64,000 nucleotides of DNA from Ptiloglossa arizonensis. Lineage: Eukaryota > Arthropoda > Insecta > Hymenoptera > Colletidae. Of this stretch, positions 51,098 to 62,643 are shown piece by piece. A model generated the notes under the pieces. That model was given only the letters and a program-made list of their open reading frames with translations, was not told the origin of the DNA and ran no database searches. The position numbers and the translations under genes are program-made. Position 1 is the first letter of the stretch, and the number at the start of each line of letters is the position of its first letter. The DNA lies in the NCBI RefSeq assembly GCF_051014685.1, contig NW_027478600.1, forward strand, positions 744,001 to 808,000, in the 5' to 3' direction.

Positions 51098-53088
51098 GTA
51101 CACATACCGTTGTAATCGGGCGAGTTTCTGCATTCAGATGCAACAGAAATTTTGCGGATTGGTCAATCCGTTCGCGAGATATGGCAGTTTGGAGGTAACA
51201 AAGTTTGAGAAACTCAAAATTTTCGCAGTTCTGATGCTCGAAACGAAAAACTAGATCGGCCTAGAGGAAAAGTACGCATACCGTTGTAATCGGGCGAGTT
51301 TCTACTTTCAGATGCAACAGAAATTTTGCAGATTGGTCGATCCGTTCGCGAGATATGGCAGTTTGGAACTAAGAAACGGTTGAGAAACTCAAAATGTTCA
51401 CAGTTCTGATGCTCGAAACGAATAACTAGAACGGTCTAGGGGAAAAGTACTCATACCGTAGTGATCGGGCGAGTTTCTACTTTCAGATGCAACAGAAATT
51501 TTGCGGATTGGTCAATCCGTTCGCGAGATATGGCCGTTTGGATGTAAGAAACGCTTGAGAAACTCAAAATTTTCGCTGTTCTGATGCTCGAAACGAATAA
51601 CTAGAACGGCCTAGGGGAAAAGTACGCATACCGTTGTAATCGGGCGAGTTTCTACTTTCAGATGCAACAGAAATTGTGCGGACTGGTCAATCCTTTCGCG
51701 AGATATGGCAGTTTGGAGGTAAGAAACGCTTGAGCAACTCAAAATTTTCGCAGTTCTGATGCTCGAAACAAATAACCAGAACGGCCTAGGGGAAAAGTTC
51801 GCATACCGTTGTAATCGGGCGAGTTTCTACTTTCAGATGCAACAGAAATTTTGCAGATTGGTCAATCCGTTCGCGAGATATGGCAGTTTGGAGGTTAGAA
51901 ACGGATGAGAAACTCAAAATTTTCGCAGTTCTGATGCTCGAAACGAATAACTAGAACGGCCTAGGGGAATAGTACGCATACCGTTGTAATCGGGCGAGTT
52001 TCTACTTTCAGATGCAACAGAAATTTTGCAGATTGGTCGATCCGTTCGCGAGATATGGCAGTTTGGATGTAAGAAACGGTTGAGAAACTCAAAATGTTCA
52101 CAGTTCTGATGCTCGAAACGAATAACTAGAACGGTCTAGGGGAAAAGTACTCATACCGTTGTGATCGGGCGAGTTTCTACTTTCAGATGCAACAGAAAGT
52201 TTGCGGATTGGTCAATCCGTTCGCGAGATATGGCCGTTTGGATGTAAGAAACGCTTGAGAAACTCAAAATTTTCGCAGTTCTGATGCTCGACAAGCATAA
52301 CTAGAACGGCCTAGGGGAAAAGTACGCATACCGTTGTAATCGGGCGAGTTTCTACTTTCAGATGCAACAGAAATTTTGCGGTTTGGTCTATCCGTTCGCG
52401 AGATATGGCAGTTTGGAGGTAAGAAATGCATGAGAAACTCAAAATTTTCGCAGTTCTGATGCTCGAAACGAATAACTAGAACGACCTAGGGGAAAAGTAC
52501 GCATACCGTTGTAATCGGGCGAGTTTCTACTTTCAGATGCAACAGTAATTTTGCGGATTGGTCAATCCGTTCGCGAGATATGGCCGTTTGCATGTAAGAA
52601 ACGCTTGAGAAACTCAAAATTTTCGCAGTTCTGATGCTCGAAACGAATAACGAGAACGGCCTAGGGGAAAAGTACGCATACCGTTGTAATCGGGCGAGCT
52701 TCTACTTTCAGATGCAACAGAAATTTTGCGGATTGGTCAATCCGTTCGCGAGATATGGCAGTTTGGAAGTAAGAAACGCTTGAGAAACTCAAAATTTTCG
52801 TAGTTCTGATGCTCGAAACGAATAACCAGAACGGCCTAGTGGTAAAGTACGCATACCGTTGTAATCGGGCGAGTTTCTACTTTCAGATGCAACAGAAATT
52901 TTGCGGATCGGTCAATCCGTTCGCGAGACATGGCAGTTTGCAGGTAAGAAATGCATGAGAAACTCAAAATTTTCGCAGTTCTGATGCTCGAAACGAATAA
53001 CCAGAACGGCCTAGGGGAAAAGTACACATACCGTTGTAATCGGGCGAGTTTCTACATTCAGATGCAACAGAAATTTTGCGGATTGGTC
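50556..53088 (+). repeat. first copy of the 19-monomer (3324-bp) tandem duplication
   Basis: It matches 53880-56412 at 19 x 175 minus 1, with both copies carrying the aacaaag deletion. The match is interrupted by one patch, about 51770-52010 here against 55095-55310 there, where the two copies carry different monomer variants (gttcgc with gcagattgg against cgagctt with gcggattgg). That resembles gene conversion. Confidence 0.8.
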
Positions 53089-53879
53089 GATCCGTTCGCG
53101 AGATATGGCAGTTTGGAGGTAAGAAACGCTTGAGAAACTCAAAATTTTCGCAGTTCTGATGCTCGACAAGCATAACTAGAACGGCCTAAGGGAAAAGTGC
53201 GCATACCGTTGTAATCGGGCGAGTTTTTACTTTCAGCTGCAACAGAAATTTTGCGGATTAGTCAATCCGTTCGCGAGATATGGCAGTTTGGAGGTAAGAA
53301 ACGCTTGAGAAACTCAAAATTTTCGCAGTTCTGATGCTCGAAACGTATAACCAGGACGGCCTAGGGGAAAAGTACGCATACCGTTGTAATCGGGCGAGTT
53401 TCTACTTTCTGATGCACCAGAAATTTTGCGGATTGGTCAATCCGTTCGCGAGATATGGCAGTTTGGAGGTAAGAAATGCATGAGAAACTCAAAATTTTCG
53501 CAGTTCTGATGCTCGAAACGGATAACTAGAACGGCCTAGGGGAAAAGTACGCATACCGTTGTAATCGGGCGAGTTTGTACTTTCAGATGCAACAGAAATT
53601 TTGCGGATTGGTCGATCAGTTCGCGAGATATGGCAGTTTGGATGTAAGAAACGCTTGAGAAACTCAAAATTATCGCAGTTCTGATGCTCGACAAGCATAA
53701 CTAGAACGGCCTAGGGGAAAAGTACGCATACCGTTGTAATCGGGCGAGTTTCTACTTTCAGATGCAACAGAAATTTTGCGGATTGGTCAATCCGTTCGCG
53801 CGATATGGCAGTTTGGAGGTAAGAAACGGATGAGAAACTCAAAATTTTCGCAGTTCTGATGCTCGAAACGAATAACTGA

Positions 53880-56412
53880 AACGGCCTAGGGGAAAAGTAC
53901 ACATACCGTTGTAATCGGGCGAGTTTCTACTTTCAGATGCAACAGTAATTTTGCGGATTGGTCGATCCGTTCGCGAGATATGGCAGTTTGGAGGTAAGAA
54001 ACGTTTGAGAAACTCATAATTTTCGCAGTTCTGATGCTCGAAACGAATAACTAGAACGGCCTAGGGGAAAAGTACACATACCGTTGTAATCGGGCGAGTT
54101 TCTACTTTCAGATGCAACAGAAATTTTGCGGAGTGGTCAATCCGTTCGCGAGATATGGCAGTTTGGAGGTAAGAAATGCTTGAGAAACTCAAAATTTTCG
54201 CAGTTCTGATGCTCGAAACGAATAACTAGAACGGCCTAGGGGAAAAGTACGCATACCGTTGTAATCGGGCGAGTTTCTACTTTCAGATGCGACAGAAATT
54301 TTGCGGATTGGTCAATCCGTTCGCGAGATATGGCAGTTTGGAGGTAAGAAACGGATGAGAAACTCAAAATTTTCGCAGTTCTGATGCTAGAAACGAATAA
54401 CTGGAACGGCCTAGGGGAAAAGTACACATACCGTTGTAATCGGGCGAGTTTCTGCATTCAGATGCAACAGAAATTTTGCGGATTGGTCAATCCGTTCGCG
54501 AGATATGGCAGTTTGGAGGTAACAAAGTTTGAGAAACTCAAAATTTTCGCAGTTCTGATGCTCGAAACGAAAAACTAGATCGGCCTAGAGGAAAAGTACG
54601 CATACCGTTGTAATCGGGCGAGTTTCTACTTTCAGATGCAACAGAAATTTTGCAGATTGGTCGATCCGTTCGCGAGATATGGCAGTTTGGAACTAAGAAA
54701 CGGTTGAGAAACTCAAAATGTTCACAGTTCTGATGCTCGAAACGAATAACTAGAACGGTCTAGGGGAAAAGTACTCATACCGTAGTGATCGGGCGAGTTT
54801 CTACTTTCAGATGCAACAGAAATTTTGCGGATTGGTCAATCCGTTCGCGAAATATGGCCGTTTGGATGTAAGAAACGCTTGAGAAACTCAAAATTTTCGC
54901 TGTTCTGATGCTCGAAACGAATAACTAGAACGGCCTAGGGGAAAAGTACGCATACCGTTGTAATCGGGCGAGTTTCTACTTTCAGATGCAACAGAAATTT
55001 TGCGGACTGGTCAATCCTTTCGCGAGATATGGCAGTTTGGAGGTAAGAAACGCTTGAGCAACTCAAAATTTTCGCAGTTCTGATGCTCGAAACAAATAAC
55101 GAGAACGGCCTAGGGGAAAAGTACGCATACCGTTGTAATCGGGCGAGCTTCTACTTTCAGATGCAACAGAAATTTTGCGGATTGGTCAATCCGTTCGCGA
55201 GATATGGCAGTTTGGAGGTTAGAAACGGATGAGAAACTCAAAATTTTCGCAGTTCTGATGCTCGAAACGAATAACTAGAACGCCCTAGGGGAAAGGTACA
55301 CATACCGTTGTAATCGGGCGAGTTTCTACTTTCAGATGCAACAGAAATTTTGCAGATTGGTCGATCCGTTCGCGAGATATGGCAGTTTGGATGTAAGAAA
55401 CGGTTGAGAAACTCAAAATGTTCACAGTTCTGATGCTCGAAACGAATAACTAGAACGGTCTAGGGGAAAAGTACTCATACCGTTGTGATCGGGCGAGTTT
55501 CTACTTTCAGATGCAACAGAAATTTTGCGGATTGGTCAATCCGTTCGCGAGATATGGCCGTTTGGATGTAAGAAACGCTTGAGAAACTCAAAATTTTCGC
55601 AGTTCTGATGCTCGACAAGCATAACTAGAACGGCCTAGGGGAAAAGTACGCATACCGTTGTAATCGGGCGAGTTTCTACTTTCAGATGCAACAGAAATTT
55701 TGCGGTTTGGTCTATCCGTTCGCGAGATATGGCAGTTTGGAGGTAAGAAATGCATGAGAAACTCAAAATTTTCGCAGTTCTGATGCTCGAAACGAATAAC
55801 TAGAACGACCTAGGGGAAAAGTACGCATACCGTTGTAATCGGGCGAGTTTCTACTTTCAGATGCAACAGTAATTTTGCGGATTGGTCAATCCGTTCGCGA
55901 GATATGGCCGTTTGGATGTAAGAAACGCTTGAGAAACTCAAAATTTTCGCAGTTCTGATGCTCGAAACGAATAACGAGAACGGCCTAGGGGAAAAGTACG
56001 CATACCGTTGTAATCGGGCGAGCTTCTACTTTCAGATGCAACAGAAATTTTGCGGATTGGTCAATCCGTTCGCGAGATATGGCAGTTTGGAAGTAAGAAA
56101 CGCTTGAGAAACTCAAAATTTTCGTAGTTCTGATGCTCGAAACGAATAACCAGAACGGCCTAGTGGTAAAGTACGCATACCGTTGTAATCGGGCGAGTTT
56201 CTACTTTCAGATGCAACAGAAATTTTGCGGATTGGTCAATCCGTTCGCGAGACATGGCAGTTTGCAGGTAAGAAATGCATGAGAAACTCAAAATTTTCGC
56301 AGTTCTGATGCTCGAAACGAATAACCAGAACGGCCTAGGGGAAAAGTACACATACCGTTGTAATCGGGCGAGTTTCTACATTCAGATGCAACAGAAATTT
56401 TGCGGATTGGTC
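53880..56412 (+). repeat. second copy of the 19-monomer (3324-bp) tandem duplication
   Basis: The partner is 50556-53088. It differs by the patch near 55095-55310 and a handful of substitutions, including a TAA in the micro-exon-like frame at about 53945 (acagtaatt). The match ends where cgatccg in the first copy becomes caatccg here. Confidence 0.8.
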
Positions 56413-58007
56413 AATCCGTTCGCGAGATATGGCAGTTTGGAGGTAAGAAACGCTTGAGAAACTCAAAATTATCGCAGTTCTGATGCTCGACAAGCATAAC
56501 TAGAACGGCCTAGGGGAAAAGTACGCATACCGTTGTAATCGGGCGAGTTTCTACTTTCAGATGCGACAGAAATTTTGCGGATTGGTCAATCCGTTCGCGA
56601 GATATGGCAGTTTGGAGGTAAGAAACGGATGAGAAACTCAAAATTTTCGCAGTTCTGATGCTCGAAACGAATAACTGAAACGGCCTAGGGGAAAAGTACA
56701 CATACCGTTGCAATCGGGCGAGTTTCTACTTTCAGATGCAACAGAAATTTTGCGGATTGGTCGATCCGTTCGCGAGATATGGCAGTTTGGAGGTAAGAAA
56801 CGTTTGCGAAACTCAAAATTTTCGCAGTTCTGATGCTCGAAACGAATAACTAGAACGTCCTAGGGGAAAAGTACACATACCGTTGTAATCGGGCGAGTTT
56901 CTACTTTCAGATGCAACAGAAATTTTGCGGAGTGGTCAATCCGTTCGCGAGATATGGCAGTTTGGAGGTAAGAAATGCTTGAGAAACTCAAAATTTTCGC
57001 AGTTCTGATGCTCGAAACGAATAACTAGAACGGCCTAGGGGAAAAGTACGCATACCGTTGTAATCGGGCGAGTCTCTACTTTCAGATGCGACAGAAATTT
57101 TGCGGATTGGTCAATCCGTTCGCGAGATATGGCAGTTTGGAGGTAAGAAACGGATGAGAAACTCAAAATGTTCGCAGTTCTGATGCTAGAACCGAATAAC
57201 TGGAACGGCCTAGGGGAAAAGTACACATACCGTTGTAATCGGGCGAGTTTCTGCATTCAGATGCAACAGAAATTTTGCGGATTGGTCAATCCGTTCGCGA
57301 GATATGGCAGTTTGGAGGTAACAAAGTTTGAGAAACTCAAAATTTTCGCAGTTCTGATGCTCGAAACGAAAAACTAGAACGGCCTAGAGGAAAAGTACGC
57401 ATACCGTTGTAATCGGGCGAGTTTCTACTTTCAGATGCAACAGAAATTTTGCAGATCGGTTGATCCGTTCGCGAGATATGGCAGTTTGGAACTAAGAAAC
57501 GGTTGAGAAACTCAAAATGTTCACAGTTCTGATGCTCGAAACGAATAACTAGAACGGTCTAGGGGAAAAATACTCATACCGTTGTGATCGGGCGAGTTTC
57601 TACTTTCAGATGCAACAGAAATTTTGCGGATTGGTCAATCCGTTCGCGAGATATGGCCGTTTGGATGTAAGAAACGCTTGAGAAACTCAAAATTTTCGCT
57701 GTTCTGATGCTCGAAACGAATAACTAGAACGGCCTAGGGGAAAAGTACGCATACCGTTGTAATCGGGCGAGTTTCTACTTTCAGATGCAACAGAAATTTT
57801 GCGGACTGGTCAATCCTTTCGCGAGATATGGCAGTTTGGAGGTAAGAAACGCTTGAGCAACTCAAAATTTTCGCAGTTCTGATGCTCGAAACAAATAACC
57901 AGAACGGCCTAGGGGAAAAGTTCGCATACCGTTGTAATCGGGCGAGTTTCTACTTTCAGATGCAACAGAAATCTTGCAGATTGGTCAATCCGTTCGCGAG
58001 ATATGGC
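56301..58007 (+). repeat. first copy of the 11-monomer (1924-bp) tandem duplication
   Basis: It matches 58225-59931 at 11 x 175 minus 1, again with the aacaaag deletion in both. Two substitutions were seen by eye: aaccgaat here against aaacgaat, and cgtcctagg here against cggcctagg. Shared rare variants include gagtctctac, gcagatcggttgatcc and ggaaaaatactc. Confidence 0.88.
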
Positions 58008-58224
58008 CGTTTGGATGTAAGAAACGCTTGAGAAACTCAAAATTTTCGCAGTTCTGATGCTCGAAACGAATAACGAGAACGGCCTAGGGGAAAAGTACGC
58101 ATACCGTTGTAATCGGGCGAGCTTCTACTTTCAGATGCAACAGAAATTTTGCGGATTGGTCAATCCGTTCGCGAGATATGGCAGTTTGGAAGTAAGAAAC
58201 GCTTGAGAAACTCAAAATTTACGT

Positions 58225-59931
58225 AGTTCTGATGCTCGAAACGAATAACCAGAACGGCCTAGGGGAAAAGTACACATACCGTTGTAATCGGGCGAGTTTC
58301 TACATTCAGATGCAACAGAAATTTTGCGGATTGGTCAATCCGTTCGCGAGATATGGCAGTTTGGAGGTAAGAAACGCTTGAGAAACTCAAAATTATCGCA
58401 GTTCTGATGCTCGACAAGCATAACTAGAACGGCCTAGGGGAAAAGTACGCATACCGTTGTAATCGGGCGAGTTTCTACTTTCAGATGCGACAGAAATTTT
58501 GCGGATTGGTCAATCCGTTCGCGAGATATGGCAGTTTGGAGGTAAGAAACGGATGAGAAACTCAAAATTTTCGCAGTTCTGATGCTCGAAACGAATAACT
58601 GAAACGGCCTAGGGGAAAAGTACACATACCGTTGCAATCGGGCGAGTTTCTACTTTCAGATGCAACAGAAATTTTGCGGATTGGTCGATCCGTTCGCGAG
58701 ATATGGCAGTTTGGAGGTAAGAAACGTTTGCGAAACTCAAAATTTTCGCAGTTCTGATGCTCGAAACGAATAACTAGAACGGCCTAGGGGAAAAGTACAC
58801 ATACCGTTGTAATCGGGCGAGTTTCTACTTTCAGATGCAACAGAAATTTTGCGGAGTGGTCAATCCGTTCGCGAGATATGGCAGTTTGGAGGTAAGAAAT
58901 GCTTGAGAAACTCAAAATTTTCGCAGTTCTGATGCTCGAAACGAATAACTAGAACGGCCTAGGGGAAAAGTACGCATACCGTTGTAATCGGGCGAGTCTC
59001 TACTTTCAGATGCGACAGAAATTTTGCGGATTGGTCAATCCGTTCGCGAGATATGGCAGTTTGGAGGTAAGAAACGGATGAGAAACTCAAAATGTTCGCA
59101 GTTCTGATGCTAGAAACGAATAACTGGAACGGCCTAGGGGAAAAGTACACATACCGTTGTAATCGGGCGAGTTTCTGCATTCAGATGCAACAGAAATTTT
59201 GCGGATTGGTCAATCCGTTCGCGAGATATGGCAGTTTGGAGGTAACAAAGTTTGAGAAACTCAAAATTTTCGCAGTTCTGATGCTCGAAACGAAAAACTA
59301 GAACGGCCTAGAGGAAAAGTACGCATACCGTTGTAATCGGGCGAGTTTCTACTTTCAGATGCAACAGAAATTTTGCAGATCGGTTGATCCGTTCGCGAGA
59401 TATGGCAGTTTGGAACTAAGAAACGGTTGAGAAACTCAAAATGTTCACAGTTCTGATGCTCGAAACGAATAACTAGAACGGTCTAGGGGAAAAATACTCA
59501 TACCGTTGTGATCGGGCGAGTTTCTACTTTCAGATGCAACAGAAATTTTGCGGATTGGTCAATCCGTTCGCGAGATATGGCCGTTTGGATGTAAGAAACG
59601 CTTGAGAAACTCAAAATTTTCGCTGTTCTGATGCTCGAAACGAATAACTAGAACGGCCTAGGGGAAAAGTACGCATACCGTTGTAATCGGGCGAGTTTCT
59701 ACTTTCAGATGCAACAGAAATTTTGCGGACTGGTCAATCCTTTCGCGAGATATGGCAGTTTGGAGGTAAGAAACGCTTGAGCAACTCAAAATTTTCGCAG
59801 TTCTGATGCTCGAAACAAATAACCAGAACGGCCTAGGGGAAAAGTTCGCATACCGTTGTAATCGGGCGAGTTTCTACTTTCAGATGCAACAGAAATCTTG
59901 CAGATTGGTCAATCCGTTCGCGAGATATGGC
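58225..59931 (+). repeat. second copy of the 11-monomer (1924-bp) tandem duplication
   Basis: The partner is 56301-58007. After 59931 this copy keeps gatatggcag with gaggttag and runs on into the 6-monomer HOR. The first copy switches at 58008 to gatatggccg and beta-like monomers, so that is where an exchange joined two different sequences. Confidence 0.88.
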
Positions 59932-62643
59932 AGTTTGGAGGTTAGAAACGGATGAGAAACTCAAAATTTTCGCAGTTCTGATGCTCGAAACGAATAACTA
60001 GAACGGCCTAGGGGAAAAGTACACATACCGTTGTAATCGGGCGAGTTTCTACTTTCAGATGCAACAGAAATTTTGCAGATTGGTCGATCCGTTCGCGAGA
60101 TATGGCAGTTTGGAGGTAAGAAACGGTGGAGAAACTCAAAATTTTCACAGTCCTGATGCTCGAAACGAATAACTAGAACGGCCTAGGGGAATAGTACGCA
60201 TACCGTTGTAATCGGGCGAGTTTCTACTTTCAGATGCAACAGAAATTTTGCAGATTGGTCGATCCGGTCGCGAGATATGGCAGTTTGGATGTAAGAAACG
60301 GTTGAGAAACTCAAAATGTTCACAGTTCTGATGCTCGAAACGAATAACTAGAACGGTCTAGGGGAAAAGTACTCATACCGTTGTGATCGGGCGAGTTTCT
60401 ACTTTCAGATGCAACAGAAATTTTGCGGATTGGTCAATCCGTTCGCGAGATATGGCCGTTTGGATGTAAGAAACGCTTGAGAAACTCAAAATTTTCGCAG
60501 TTCTGATGCTCGAAACGAATAACTAGTACGGCCTAGGGGAAAAGTACGCATACCGTTGTAATCGGGCGAGTTTCTACTTTCAGATGCAACAGAAATTTTG
60601 CGGACTGGTCAATCCTTTCGCGAGATATGGCAGTTTGGATGTAAGAAACGCTTGAGCAACTCAAAATTTTCGCAGTTCTGATGCTTGAAACGAATAACCA
60701 GAACGGCCTAGGGGAAAAGTTCGCATACCGTTGTAATCGGGCGAGTTTCTACTTTCAGATGCAACAGAAATTTTGCGGACTGTTCAATCCTTTCGCGAGA
60801 TATGGCAGTTTGGAGGTAAGAAACGCTTGAGCAACTCAAAATTTTCGCAGTTCTGATGCTCGAAACAAATAACCAGAACGGCCTAGGGGAAAAGTTCGCA
60901 TACCGTTGTAATCGGGCGAGTTTCTACTTTCAGATGCAACAGAAATTTTGCAGATTGGTCAATCCGTTCGCGAGATATGGCAGTTTGGAGGTTAGAAACG
61001 GATGAGAAACTCAAAATTTTCGCAGTTCTGATGCTCGAAACGAATAACTAGAACGCCCTAGGGGAAAAGTACACATACCGTTGTAATCGGGCGAGTTTCT
61101 ACTTTCAGATGCAACAGAAATTTTGCAGATTGGTCGATCCGTTCGCGAGATATGGCAGTTTGGAGGTAAGAAACGGTGGAGAAACTCAAAATTTTCACAG
61201 TCCTGATGCTCGAAACGAATAACTAGAACGGCCTAGGGGAATAGTACGCATACCGTTGTAATCGGGCGAGTTTCTACTTTCAGATGCAACAGAAATTTTG
61301 CAGATTGGTCGATCCGTTCGCGAGATATGGCAGTTTGGATGTAAGAAACGGTTGAGAAACTCAAAATGTTCACAGTTCTGATGCTCGAAACGAATAACTA
61401 GAACGGTCTAGGGGAAAAGTACTCATACCGTTGTGATCGGGCGAGTTTCTACTTTCAGATGCAACAGAAATTTTGCGGATTGGTCAATCCGTTCGCGAGA
61501 TATGGCCGTTTGGATGTAAGAAACGCTTGAGAAACTCAAAATTTTCGCAGTTCTGATGCTCGAAACGAATAACTAGTACGGCCTAGGGGAAAAGTACGCA
61601 TACCGTTGTAATCGGGCGAGTTTCTACTTTCAGATGCAACAGAAATTTTGCGGACTGGTCAATCCTTTCGCGAGATATGGCAGTTTGGATGTAAGAAACG
61701 CTTGAGCAACTCAAAATTTTCGCAGTTCTGATGCTTGAAACGAATAACCAGAACGGCCTAGGGGAAAAGTTCGCATACCGTTGTAATCGGGCGAGTTTCT
61801 ACTTTCAGATGCAACAGAAATTTTGCGGACTGGTCAATCCTTTCGCGAGATATGGCAGTTTGGAGGTAAGAAACGCTTGAGCAACTCAAAATTTTCGCAG
61901 TTCTGATGCTCGAAACAAATAACCAGAACGGCCTAGGGGAAAAGTTCGCATACCGTTGTAATCGGGCGAGTTTCTACTTTCAGATGCAACAGAAATTTTG
62001 CAGATTGGACAAACCGTTCGCGAGATATGGCAGTTTGGAGGTTAGAAACGGATGAGAAACTCAAAATTTTCGCAGTTCTGATGCTCGAAACGAATAACTA
62101 GAACGCCCTAGGGGAAAAGTACACATACCGTTGTAATCGGGCGAGTTTCTACTTTCAGATGCAACAGAAATTTTGCAGATTGGTCGATCCGTTCGCGAGA
62201 TATGGCAGTTTGGAGGTAAGAAACGGTGGTGAAACTCAAAATTTTCACAGTCCTGATGCTCGAAACGAATAACTAGAACGGCCTAGGGGAATAGTACGCA
62301 TACCGTTGTAATCGGGCGAGTTTCTACTTTCAGATGCAACAGAAATTTTGCAGATTGGTCGATCCGTTCGCGAGATATGGCAGTTTGGATGTAAGAAACG
62401 GTTGAGAAACTCAAAATGTTCACAGTTCTGATGCTCGAAACGAATAACTAGAACGGTCTAGGGGAAAAGTACTCATACCGTTGTGATCGGGCGAGTTTCT
62501 ACTTTCAGATGCAACAGAAATTTTGCGGATTGGTCAATCCGTTCGCGAGATATGGCCGTTTGGATGTAAGAAACGCTTGAGAAACTCAAAATTTTCGCAG
62601 TTCTGATGCTCGACAAGCATAACTAGAACGGCCTAGGGGAAAA
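59669..62643 (+). repeat. 6-monomer HOR (1050 bp), 17 monomers
   Basis: The unit order is the same as in the 28875-30799 block. Monomers 1-5 fill 59669-60543, then complete units 6-1-2-3-4-5 fill 60544-61593 and 61594-62643. The monomer-6 marker aactagtacgg occurs 1050 bp apart (60521 and 61571). The block is followed by gcggtttggtctatc, exactly as in gamma domain 1. It therefore has one more 6-monomer unit than its counterpart. Confidence 0.87.
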
